Source: Actinomycetes bacterium (lineage in GTDB: Bacteria; Actinomycetota; Actinomycetes; Propionibacteriales; Nocardioidaceae). From it: a stretch of 64,000 nucleotides of DNA. Below are positions 41,202 through 48,928 of this stretch, piece after piece. Both the position numbers and the translations under genes were made by a program. The first letter of the stretch is position 1, and each line of letters begins with the position of its first letter. Location of the stretch: assembly GCA_023460975.1 (NCBI GenBank), contig JAEWOG010000062.1:1-64000 (forward strand), written 5' to 3'. The notes under the pieces were generated by a model. The model saw nothing but the letters and a program-made list of their open reading frames with translations, ran no database searches and was not told the DNA's origin.

Positions 41202-43508
41202 GGCCGCTGCGAGACGCGCGTCTGCTGTGCGCAGCCCGGCCACCGACACCCGCGCGCGCCGCGATGCGGCGCCGATGCTGACGGCCACGCCAAGGGCGAA
41301 CCAGAGCCCGAGCACAATCATCGGGGTGCTCGCGGACCCGCTGCCGTTGATCGCCCACGCGACGAGGTCACTGGCCACCGGAACGGGAAGCGCCGCGTGC
41401 AGGGCACCCACCCAGCCGGGGGCGAGGTCGAGGGGAAGGACTCCGCTGGTGGTGAGCAGTTGGAGCGCGGTCAACGCCAGGACGGCAAGCGTGCCCGTAC
41501 GGGTGCCGAACCAGGCGAGGAGGGCCTGGGCGAGGCTGGTGAATGCCGCCACGAGCGCGGGGATGACCGCGAGGCTCAGGGCGAGCGGGTGTGACTGGGA
41601 GAGGTCCAGGAGAGCGACCGCACCGAGGACCAGCAGGCCCTGCCCGACCCCGATGGCCAGTCCGCCGCCCAGCCCGGCCAGGGCCGTACGCCGCGCCGTG
41701 GTGGCCGCGCGCAGGCGGGTCGGGGAGAGCGCCGGGACGATGAGGAACGTCGCCAACGCGCCCAGCCACAGGGCCAGCGTCAGTGCGCTGGGGGCGATGC
41801 TGTGGCGACCGTCGGTCGGGGCCTGGTCGACGACCTCACTCGTGACGGGCTGGGCGACCGTCTCGGCGTTGGCCTGCTGCTCGGCCGCGCTGGTCGAGGG
41901 CAGCGCGGCGGCGCCCTCGTCGAGTCCGTCCGCCAGCTCGCGGCCGCCGGTGGTGAGCCGGCGCGAACCGTCCGCCAACTGTCCCGTGGCCTCGCTCAGG
42001 CGTCCAGCGCCGTCGACCAGCCGGGTGGTCCCGTTCGCGAGCTCGTCGGCGCCCTGCGCCAACGAGGCGGAGCCGCGCGTCAGGCGGCCCGCTCCGCGGG
42101 CGGCGCTCCGGGTGCCCCGGGCGACGCGGTCAGCACCGCGCGCGAGGGTCGTCGAGCCCTTCGCGAGGCTGCGCGCTCCGCTGTGGGCGTCGTCGGCTCC
42201 GGTGGAGAGGTCCGCCGCGCCGCTCGCGAGCGCAGCGGCCCCGCCGCTGAGCTCGGTGGTCCCCTCGTGGAGTGCCTGCGCGCCGCCGGCCGCACTGGAG
42301 ATGCCCTCGACGAGCGTGGGGGTGGCGTCGGCGAGCTGGCTGGTGCCCTGCGCCAGCGCGGCTGCTCCCGCGGTCAGTTGCGTCGCGGTGGAGCCGTCGG
42401 GCCCGACCGCCTGCTGCGTCGCGGAGCACAGCGGCGCAGCGGCGCCGGCGAGGACCGGGTCGGCGCATGCCTGCGCCCACGCGCCGAGGACCTGTGCCCA
42501 GCCGTCGACCCCGGTCCGTACGGACGCAGCGCCGTCGGCGATCTGGCGAGTCTGGGTGGGGAGTGCGGAGGTCTGGGTCGCCAGCGTGGCGAGCCCCTCG
42601 GACAGGGTGGCGGCCCCGCCGTCGAGGTCCCGGGCTCCCGAGGCGAGCGACGCGGTCCCGCCGGAGAGTTCCTGGGCGCCGCTGGCGAGGGTGCCGAGGC
42701 CGTCGCTGAGGGTCCCGGCGCCGTCGGAGAGGTCGGCGGTGCCACTGCTCAGCCGGCCCGTTCCGTCGCGCAGTTGGTCGAGGCCAGCGGCGAGGTCGCC
42801 CGTGCCGGCATCGAGCTGGGTGGCGCCCTCGGAGAGCCGGTCGGCACCGGAGCCGAGCGTGGACACGCCCTCGGTGAGTTGCGCCGCGCCCTCGCCGAGC
42901 TGGGTGGCGCCGCCGGTGAGGCTGCTCGCGCCGTCTGCCAGCTGGGCGGCTCCGTCGGCGGCATCGCCCAGCTGCTCGCCCAGCGCGCTGGTCTGGGCGT
43001 ACATCCCCGCGAGGTAGGAGGTCGTGATGGTCCGCCCGAGGCGGGCCGCGGCGACCTCGCCGACGTCGCTGGTGACGGCGCCGACGACATCGCCGTCCGC
43101 GCCCTCGGTGCGGATCGTGACGCCTGCCTGCTGCGGGCTGGTCGAGGTGACGGTGGCGAGGGTCTCGGAGAAGTCGGCCGGGATGGTCACGACTGCGCGG
43201 TACGTGCCGTCCGCCAGGCCCTCCTCCGCCGTGGTCGCGGTGGCCAACTCCCAGTCGAGGCCGGCGTCCTGCGACGCACTCGGGGAGGTGAGGCCGGCCG
43301 CCATGAGGCGTCCTCCGGCGATCACCTGGGCGTCCTTGCCCTTGCCCAGCGTCACGGGTTCATCGAGGTTGACGACGGCGGCAGGGAGGTGGCGGAGCCC
43401 GTCCACGCGGTCGCCGACCGAGGCCACGGCCAGCGCTCCCAGCGCGGCGGGGAGGGCGAGGGCGGCGACGAGACCGATCCCGAGGCGGCGGGTGCGGGTG
43501 CTGGTCAT
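41199..43508 (-). CDS. YhgE/Pip family membrane protein with long heptad-repeat stalk
   Basis: The 769 residues have an N-terminal helix (IGLVAALALPAALGALAVASVGD), a mixed extracytoplasmic domain, and a very long tract of xxxLxxG heptads from about residue 170 to 460 (for example GAAQLADGASSLTGGATQLG), interrupted by a Cys-containing insert with ACADPVL and APLCSATQQ. It ends with about five membrane helices. The heptads match the known YhgE/TIGR-type x-x-x-L-x-x-G pattern. ATG at 43508 overlaps the MMPL stop, so translation is coupled. It probably works with the MMPL protein. Confidence 0.88.
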   Translation of the reverse strand: MTSTRTRRLGIGLVAALALPAALGALAVASVGDRVDGLRHLPAAVVNLDEPVTLGKGKDAQVIAGGRLMAAGLTSPSASQDAGLDWELATATTAEEGLADGTYRAVVTIPADFSETLATVTSTSPQQAGVTIRTEGADGDVVGAVTSDVGEVAAARLGRTITTSYLAGMYAQTSALGEQLGDAADGAAQLADGASSLTGGATQLGEGAAQLTEGVSTLGSGADRLSEGATQLDAGTGDLAAGLDQLRDGTGRLSSGTADLSDGAGTLSDGLGTLASGAQELSGGTASLASGARDLDGGAATLSEGLATLATQTSALPTQTRQIADGAASVRTGVDGWAQVLGAWAQACADPVLAGAAAPLCSATQQAVGPDGSTATQLTAGAAALAQGTSQLADATPTLVEGISSAAGGAQALHEGTTELSGGAAALASGAADLSTGADDAHSGARSLAKGSTTLARGADRVARGTRSAARGAGRLTRGSASLAQGADELANGTTRLVDGAGRLSEATGQLADGSRRLTTGGRELADGLDEGAAALPSTSAAEQQANAETVAQPVTSEVVDQAPTDGRHSIAPSALTLALWLGALATFLIVPALSPTRLRAATTARRTALAGLGGGLAIGVGQGLLVLGAVALLDLSQSHPLALSLAVIPALVAAFTSLAQALLAWFGTRTGTLAVLALTALQLLTTSGVLPLDLAPGWVGALHAALPVPVASDLVAWAINGSGSASTPMIVLGLWFALGVAVSIGAASRRARVSVAGLRTADARLAAA

Positions 43509-46252
43509 GCGAGGGACTCCTGGGTACGGCTGGGCTGGTGGTCGGCTGCCCGCTCCGGGTGGGCGGTGAGGCGCGGCTCGGATGGGTCGGTCAGGTCGAG
43601 CACCGAGTGCGGGCGGTGGGGGAGGTGGGCCCGGGCTCCGGCGAGCACCGCGGTGCCCGACTGGGCCAGGTCCGCCAGCCGGAGCCAGCGCGCCTCGAGT
43701 TCTGCTCGCCCGACGCTGTCGTGGGCGTCCAGGCCGGCATCGACGCCGTCGACGAGCAGCAGCGGGGTCGCCGTGAGGTCGGCCAGTGCCTCCTCGCCCG
43801 GCCACTGGTCGAACCAGGCCACGCGTGAGCGCACGGCTGCGGACTCCTCCGGCAGCAGGCGGTCCAGCACCATGAGCGTGCCCGAGGCGTTGGCCAGCCG
43901 CCCTGCGCACGCGGCGAGGAACGCCGCCCGTACGACGGGATCGGGGCTCGCCACGACCTGCAGCTCGCCTGGTCGTACGACGGTGCTGACGGGCGCCGTG
44001 AGCGGGCGCAGGCGCTCATCCTCGAGGACGACGTCGACCGCACGCAGCGGTGCCGGGCCATGTGCCGCGACCCATTCCTCGTGGGCGACGTGGTGGGCCA
44101 ACCCCTCGCCCTCGACGTCGAGGTGGGGCAGGGAACGCTCGAGGCGCTTGGGCAGCCACCAGGCGCGGTCGCCCAGCAGCGCCATGACGGCGGGGACGAT
44201 CGTCATGCGCACCACGAAGGCGTCGACGAACACGCCCACCGCGAGGCCGAACGCGATGGCCTTGATCACCGAGTCGCCGTGCGGGACGAAGGCCGCGAAG
44301 ACGGCGATCATGATGATGGCGGCTGCGGTCACCACGCGCGCGCTGGAGGCGAAGCCGACGTGGACGGAGCGGGCCGCGTCGCCCGTGTGGACGTACTCCT
44401 CGCGCATGCGGGAGACGAGGAAGACCTCATAGTCCATCGCCAGGCCGAACAGGACACCCATCAGGATGATCGGCAGGAACGAGATGACCGGTCCGACCTT
44501 GGCGACGTTGAGGGCCTCGGCACCCCAGCCGTACTCGAAGACCATCGCGACGGCACCGAACGAGGCGAGCACCGACAGGAGATATCCGGCCGTCGCCTTG
44601 AGCGGCACGGCGATCGAACGGAACACGATCGTGAGCAGGATGAGGGAGAGCCCGACGACGACCACCCCGAACGGCAGCAGCGCCGAGGAGAGACGCTCGG
44701 AGACGTCGATCGCGACAGCGGTCTGGCCCGTCACCGTCAGGTCCGTGACGTCGTGGGTGGCCTCGATCGTGGGGGCGAGGGCGCGGATCTCGCGGACCAG
44801 GTCGGCGGTGGCCGGGTCGGTCTGGCCCGTGGTGGGAACCACTTGGATGATGCCCAGATCGGCGGTCGGGTTGGGGGTTGCCATCGGGACGGAAGCGACC
44901 CCGTCGAGGCTGGCGATGTCCGCGGCCACCTCGTCGACGAGTGCGAGCGGGTCGGTGCTGCGGATGATGTCCACGGTCACGAGCAGCGGGCTGTTGTAGC
45001 CGGGGCCGTACGCGTCGGTGATGAGGTCGTACGTCTCCCGCGGCGCCGTGCCGGGGTCCTTCGTGCCATTGTCGGGCAGTCCCAGGGCGAGGTCCTTCGC
45101 GGGCAGCGCCAGCGCGAGCAGGGCGAGGGTGGCCACGACCAGCGTCACGGCGGGCGCCTTGGTCACCCAGGTGACCCAGCGGGCTCCGAACGTGCGCAGC
45201 TGCTCGGGGCCGTCGCCGACACGGCGGGCAAAGCGTGAGGACGCCGCCGGGCGCAGCCGCTCGCCGGCCAGGGCAAGCAGGGCCGGGACGAGGGTGAGCG
45301 CGACGAGGACGGCGACCGCGACGCCGGCGGCCGCAGCGACGCCCATGACGGTCAGGAACGGGATGCGGGCGACCACGAGACCGCACAGGGCGATCACGAC
45401 CGTGGCCCCGGCGAAGATGACCGCGCTGCCGGCCGAGGCAACCGAGCGCGCGACGGACTCGTCCACGGCCATGCCGCCTGCCAACTGGGTGCGGTGCCGG
45501 TAGACGATGAAGAGCGCGTAGTCGATGCCCACCGCGAGGCCGATCATCATGGCCAGCGTCGGGGTCGTGGAGGTGATCGTCGTGACGCTGGCGACTGCGA
45601 ACAGCCCGGCCATGGTGGCGCCGACGCCGACGATGGCGGTGAGGATCGGCAGGCCTGCGGCGAGCATCGAGCCGAAGGTGATGGCAAGCACCGCGAGCGC
45701 CACCAGGACCCCGAGGCCCTCGGTGGCGCTCACGGCGACCTCGGTGGTCGTGAAGACCGACCCGCCGAGGTGGAGGTCGAGGCCGCTGCTGTCAGGGAGG
45801 GTGGCAGCGGCCTCGAGGTCGGGGAGCGTGTCGTCGTCGAGTGCGTCCAGGGGAACGTCGAGCTGGACCTGTGCGACGGCGTAGCGACCGTCCTGGGCGA
45901 GGGTGAACTCGTTGCCCTTCTCGAGGGGGTCGAGGACCATCGCGACGTGGTCGACGTCCTCGACCTGCGCGAGGACCTGCTCCACGTCGTCGCGGTGATC
46001 GGCGACGCGTTCGCCCTCGGGAGCGACGAAGAGGAGTTGGCCCGAGGTGCCGGCCAGGAGGGGGAACCGCTCGTCGAGTTGGTCGATGCCCTGTTGCGAT
46101 TCGGTGCCGGGGATCGTCAGGTCCTCCTGCAGCGTGCCTCCGAGCGTGACCGCCCCCGCGGCGAGGGCCACCAGGAGCAGCACCCACGCGGCGACGACGC
46201 GGCGGGTGGAATGGGCTGTGGTGCGACCGAGGCGGTACAAGAACGAGGACAC
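43505..46252 (-). CDS. MMPL/RND transporter with C-terminal ABC-ATPase-like domain lacking a P-loop
   Basis: The 915-residue protein holds two RND halves, each a periplasmic domain plus helices (MIGLAVGIDYALFIVYRHRTQL in the first; MGVLFGLAMDYEVFLVSRMREEY in the second, with the paired DY motif). Residues from about 715 leave the membrane. LRPLTAPVSTVVRPGELQVV resembles the start of an ABC ATPase, but ASPDPVVRAAFLAACAGRL replaces the Walker A loop. TPLLLVDGVDAGLD looks like Walker B plus D-loop, and TAVLAGARAH like the H-loop. So it appears to be a fused, inactive ATPase-like domain. MMPL proteins export lipids. It is divergent from its probable TetR repressor. Confidence 0.88.
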   Translation of the reverse strand: MSSFLYRLGRTTAHSTRRVVAAWVLLLVALAAGAVTLGGTLQEDLTIPGTESQQGIDQLDERFPLLAGTSGQLLFVAPEGERVADHRDDVEQVLAQVEDVDHVAMVLDPLEKGNEFTLAQDGRYAVAQVQLDVPLDALDDDTLPDLEAAATLPDSSGLDLHLGGSVFTTTEVAVSATEGLGVLVALAVLAITFGSMLAAGLPILTAIVGVGATMAGLFAVASVTTITSTTPTLAMMIGLAVGIDYALFIVYRHRTQLAGGMAVDESVARSVASAGSAVIFAGATVVIALCGLVVARIPFLTVMGVAAAAGVAVAVLVALTLVPALLALAGERLRPAASSRFARRVGDGPEQLRTFGARWVTWVTKAPAVTLVVATLALLALALPAKDLALGLPDNGTKDPGTAPRETYDLITDAYGPGYNSPLLVTVDIIRSTDPLALVDEVAADIASLDGVASVPMATPNPTADLGIIQVVPTTGQTDPATADLVREIRALAPTIEATHDVTDLTVTGQTAVAIDVSERLSSALLPFGVVVVGLSLILLTIVFRSIAVPLKATAGYLLSVLASFGAVAMVFEYGWGAEALNVAKVGPVISFLPIILMGVLFGLAMDYEVFLVSRMREEYVHTGDAARSVHVGFASSARVVTAAAIIMIAVFAAFVPHGDSVIKAIAFGLAVGVFVDAFVVRMTIVPAVMALLGDRAWWLPKRLERSLPHLDVEGEGLAHHVAHEEWVAAHGPAPLRAVDVVLEDERLRPLTAPVSTVVRPGELQVVASPDPVVRAAFLAACAGRLANASGTLMVLDRLLPEESAAVRSRVAWFDQWPGEEALADLTATPLLLVDGVDAGLDAHDSVGRAELEARWLRLADLAQSGTAVLAGARAHLPHRPHSVLDLTDPSEPRLTAHPERAADHQPSRTQESLA

Positions 46253-46291
46253 GATTCGATACTGTATCGTATTGAATACAGAAACGAATCG
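46252..46291. promoter_or_regulatory. Composite TetR operator between MMPL and tetR
   Basis: Two adjacent 11-bp palindromes, GATACTGTATC (46258-46268) and GTATTGAATAC (46269-46279), lie inside outer arms CGATTCG (46252-46258) and CGAATCG (46285-46291). CTGTAT and ATACAG (46262-46267, 46276-46281) also pair. The site spans the divergent promoters, so the adjacent TetR protein probably represses both. Confidence 0.7.
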
Positions 46292-46305
46292 AGAGGCGTG
46301 TGACG

Positions 46306-46971
46306 ATGGGCACCATGTCGTCGACCAAGTCAGTGCGGAGCGCCAGTGCGCGTACGGCTCCGCGCAGCCGAGAGAACACCCGCGAGAGGCTGCTGGAGGC
46401 AGCCGTCGGAGTGTTCGTGGACAAGGGCCTCAAGCGCGTGACGGTCGACGACCTCGTGGGCGCCGCCGGCTTCACCCGCGGGGCCTTCTACTCCAACTTC
46501 TCCAGTGTGGACGAGGTGTTCTTCGAGGTCTTCCAGCGCGGCGCGGGCCAGATGCTCGCCCAGGCCCGCGAGCGCATCGACGCGATCGGGGCGGAGGAGT
46601 TCGACTTCGCCGTCGTGGCGGACCTGCTGGGCTCGATCGGCATGCCGGGCAACCAGTGGCTGGTGCTGCACTCGGAGTTCACCTTGCTCGCGTTGCGCGA
46701 CGAGCGGGCGCGCGAGGTCCTCATCGGCGTGACGGGGGAGTTGCGCGAGGAGGTCATCGAGGTCCTGGGCGATGCGTTGGCACGCCTCGGGCGCCGGGCC
46801 TCGGTGCCGTTGGAGCAGCTGGCCGAGGTGGTCATGGGCGTCCACCTGCACGCGATGACGGTCAGCGCCCTGGGCAGCGGCGCCGTGTGCGAGGGCGCGG
46901 ACGCAGCGAGCAGCATCAGCCCCGACCTGGTCCAGAGACTGGTCGTGGGCTTCACCGAGCCCGACGACTGA
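46306..46971 (+). CDS. TetR-family regulator of the MMPL/YhgE cluster
   Basis: The 221 residues have a typical TetR HTH (RLLEAAVGVFVDKGLKRVTV, GAAGFTRGAFYSNFSSVDEVF) and a helical ligand domain. It is divergent from the MMPL gene over a 40-bp AT-rich palindromic operator, so it likely represses the export cluster in response to a lipid or hydrophobic ligand (inference). ATG at 46306 is chosen over GTG 46300 and ATG 46315 because GAGAGG lies at the best distance. An 18-bp tandem duplication spans its stop codon. Confidence 0.9.
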   Translation: MGTMSSTKSVRSASARTAPRSRENTRERLLEAAVGVFVDKGLKRVTVDDLVGAAGFTRGAFYSNFSSVDEVFFEVFQRGAGQMLAQARERIDAIGAEEFDFAVVADLLGSIGMPGNQWLVLHSEFTLLALRDERAREVLIGVTGELREEVIEVLGDALARLGRRASVPLEQLAEVVMGVHLHAMTVSALGSGAVCEGADAASSISPDLVQRLVVGFTEPDD

Positions 46972-46997
46972 GCGGGGCTCGACGACTGAGCGGGGCC
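46962..46997. repeat. 18-bp tandem duplication at the tetR stop codon
   Basis: CGACGACTGAGCGGGGCT (46962-46979) is followed by the same unit with one final change (46980-46997). The first copy contains the tetR stop. It looks like a recent slippage event without evident function. Confidence 0.85.
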
Positions 46998-47004
46998 GGC
47001 AGCC

Positions 47005-47727
47005 TCAGCGCAGGGAGTACGTGGCCAGCGAGACGCCGACGTAGTGGGTCACGAACGCGAGGATCGTGAAGGTGTGGAACACCTCGTGGAAGCCGAACCA
47101 GCGGGGCCACGGGTTGGGCTTCTTCGTGCCGTAGACCACCGCGCCCAAGGTGTAGAGCGCGCCGCCGACCACCACGAGGGTGATGACGGCCGTCCCCATG
47201 CCGACGCCGTAGTCGGCCATGGCGCCGCGGATGAACCCGCCGAAGAAGAACACCGGGGCCCAGCCCAGCGCGATGTAGATCGGGGCCGAGATCCAGCGGG
47301 GCGCGCCACCCCACAGCACCTTCATCACGACGCCCGCCAGGGCTCCGCCCCAGCTGATCGCGAGCATGACCCACCGATCGGTGCCGTCGAGGAGCAGCAG
47401 CGCGAACGGGGTGCAGGAGCCCGCGATGAGGATGAAGATGTTGGAGTGGTCGAAGCGTCGCAGCACCTCGTGGACCCGGGGGGACCAGCGGCCGCGGTGG
47501 TAGACCGCCGAGACGGTGAAGAGCACGACGGCCGACAGGGCGAAGATGGCTGCGCCCGCGCGGGTCTTGGCGTCGGGGGAGAGCACGACGAGCACGACCC
47601 CAGCCGCCAGCGTCAGCGGCGCGGTGACGGCGTGCAGCCACCCGCGCAGGCGAGGCTTGACCTCGGCGATCACCTCGTCGAGGTGATCGTGGATCTCGTC
47701 CATGCGAGAGCGCAGCACGTCGTTCAT
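47005..47727 (-). CDS. Hemolysin III family (YqfA/PAQR-like) membrane protein
   Basis: The 240 residues have seven helices with the family residues VSAVYHR in helix 2-3, RFDHSNIFILIAGSCTPFALL and a late FHEVFHTFTILAFVTHY; these His and Asp residues form the metal site of PAQR-like proteins. Function in bacteria is unclear; haemolysis is not implied. TAACTT 6 bases before ATG 47727 suggests a leaderless transcript. It is divergent from the prenyltransferase gene, as in M. tuberculosis Rv1085c/Rv1086. Confidence 0.92.
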   Translation of the reverse strand: MNDVLRSRMDEIHDHLDEVIAEVKPRLRGWLHAVTAPLTLAAGVVLVVLSPDAKTRAGAAIFALSAVVLFTVSAVYHRGRWSPRVHEVLRRFDHSNIFILIAGSCTPFALLLLDGTDRWVMLAISWGGALAGVVMKVLWGGAPRWISAPIYIALGWAPVFFFGGFIRGAMADYGVGMGTAVITLVVVGGALYTLGAVVYGTKKPNPWPRWFGFHEVFHTFTILAFVTHYVGVSLATYSLR

Positions 47728-47733
47728 GCGTCC

Positions 47734-47739
47734 AAGTTA
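47734..47739 (-). promoter_or_regulatory. Leaderless -10 element of the hemolysin III gene
   Basis: TAACTT on the minus strand followed by 6 bases and ATG. Confidence 0.45.
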
Positions 47740-47787
47740 CGGGAGGGTAGGTAGGCACGTCAGCCGTCTTCCACAACGTGGCGTCGG

Positions 47788-47793
47788 TAGCAT
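47788..47793 (+). promoter_or_regulatory. Leaderless -10 element of the cis-prenyltransferase gene
   Basis: TAGCAT followed by 7 bases and GTG at 47801. Confidence 0.5.
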
Positions 47794-47800
47794 CGAGTCC

Positions 47801-48580
47801 GTGGCCAAGTTGAAGGACGCCCTGCGCAAGGTGCTGTACCCCGCGTACGAGTCGCGGGTGGTGCGCAACCTGCCGGCCGACCAGATCCCACAGCACATCG
47901 GCGTCATGCTCGATGGCAACCGGCGCTGGGCCAAGGCGGTCGGCATGGACACCGCCCAGGGCTACCAGGCGGGCGCCGACAACATCTTCCCCCTGCTGGG
48001 CTGGTGCGAAGAGGTCGGCGTCAAGGTCGTGACGCTGTGGCTGCTGTCCAACGACAACCTCACCTCGCGCCCGGCCGACCAACTCACGGGACTGCTCGGC
48101 ATCATCGAGGGCGCGGTCGAGTCGCTCGCGAGCACCGGACGCTGGCGGGTCAACCCCGTGGGCGCCCTCGACCTGCTGCCGCCCGAGACGGCCGCCGCTC
48201 TCAAGGCGGCCCAGGAGAAGACCCGAGACGTCGACGGGCTCATCGTCAACGTGGCGATCGGGTACGGCGGACGGCGCGAGATCGCGGACGCCGTACGGTC
48301 CCTGCTCCAGCAGGCGGCAGCCGAGGGACGCACGCTGTCGGAGGTGGCAGAGCTCCTCGACGTCGAGCACATCGCCGAACACCTCTACACGAAGGGGCAG
48401 CCCGACCCCGACCTCGTGATCCGCACCTCGGGCGAGCAGCGTCTCGGTGGCTTCCTGCTGTGGCAGTCGGCGCACTCGGAGTTCTACTTCTGCGAGGCGC
48501 TGTGGCCGGACTTCCGCCGCGTCGACTTCCTGCGTGCCATCCGCGCCTACGCCGAGCGCGAGCGCCGCTTCGGCGCCTGA
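47801..48580 (+). CDS. cis-Prenyltransferase (isoprenyl diphosphate synthase, UppS family)
   Basis: The 259 residues contain HIGVMLDGNRRWAK with catalytic Asp38, GYQAGADNIFPLLGWCEEVGV, and the C-terminal RTSGEQRLGGFLLWQSAHSEFYF, all typical of the Z-polyprenyl diphosphate synthases. The gene is syntenic with Rv1086 (short-chain Z,E-farnesyl diphosphate synthase), so a short product feeding decaprenyl phosphate is likely, but a UppS role cannot be excluded by sequence. The start is GTG 47801 behind a leaderless promoter. Confidence 0.92.
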   Translation: MAKLKDALRKVLYPAYESRVVRNLPADQIPQHIGVMLDGNRRWAKAVGMDTAQGYQAGADNIFPLLGWCEEVGVKVVTLWLLSNDNLTSRPADQLTGLLGIIEGAVESLASTGRWRVNPVGALDLLPPETAAALKAAQEKTRDVDGLIVNVAIGYGGRREIADAVRSLLQQAAAEGRTLSEVAELLDVEHIAEHLYTKGQPDPDLVIRTSGEQRLGGFLLWQSAHSEFYFCEALWPDFRRVDFLRAIRAYAERERRFGA

Positions 48581-48595
48581 GGTGCTCGGGCGGGA

Positions 48596-48655
48596 TCTGA
48601 GGTACCCCACCCACAGCGAATAGGGCACCTGCCCGATGTGCCGGGCTACCTCAGA
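48596..48655. promoter_or_regulatory. Inverted motif upstream of the 41-residue ORF
   Basis: TCTGAGGTA (48596-48604) and TACCTCAGA (48647-48655) are exact complements 42 bases apart, 53 bases upstream of the small ORF. They could be paired regulator half-sites or a long stem; no regulator is recognised. Confidence 0.4.
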
Positions 48656-48707
48656 CGAGGAATCTCATCCTCAGGGACACCACCGTCCCCACGAGGAGGA
48701 GGCAACG

Positions 48708-48833
48708 ATGGACTTCACCAGGCACATGATCGTGGTGAGTGAGATGGAGTACCGGGTCGCCCGCATCTCCGACGGAGTCCGGTCCGAGCGTCGGGCCCAA
48801 CGCGCCGCCCGCCGCGCCGACTCGCGGCCGTGA
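48708..48833 (+). CDS. Small protein of 41 residues, unknown
   Basis: The ORF begins MDFTRHMIVVSEMEYRVARI and ends in a basic segment with RSERRAQRAARRADSRP. It has a very strong ribosome site (GAGGAGG at about 48693-48702, 6-8 bases from the ATG). Its TGA overlaps a possible GTG start of the LuxR-type gene. It may be a small basic regulator or a leader peptide for that gene. No family is recognised. Confidence 0.55.
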   Translation: MDFTRHMIVVSEMEYRVARISDGVRSERRAQRAARRADSRP

Positions 48834-48855
48834 AGGTGCTCACCCCGCTGAGCGA

Positions 48856-48900
48856 GGTCGGCCCGGGCGGGGTCGGCCCCGGAGAGGTCGGCCCGGGCGG
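48856..48900. repeat. Three 15-bp tandem repeats before the LuxR-type gene
   Basis: GGTCGGCCCGGGCGG (48856-48870), a variant (48871-48885) and an identical third unit (48886-48900) lie between the small ORF and the likely start of the regulator. Read in frame they would encode VGPGG-type repeats, which argues against the most upstream start. Confidence 0.8.
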
Positions 48901-48928
48901 GAGCGATCCCCGTGGGGGTGGATGGGCG

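Noticed and set aside
39231..43508. Type VII secretion locus because of EsaA-like YhgE proteins
   Set aside because: No EssC/EccC ATPase or WXG100 genes are nearby; MMPL and TetR neighbours point to a separate export cluster.
47005..47727. True hemolysin
   Set aside because: The hemolysin III name is historical; the sequence is a seven-helix PAQR-like membrane protein.
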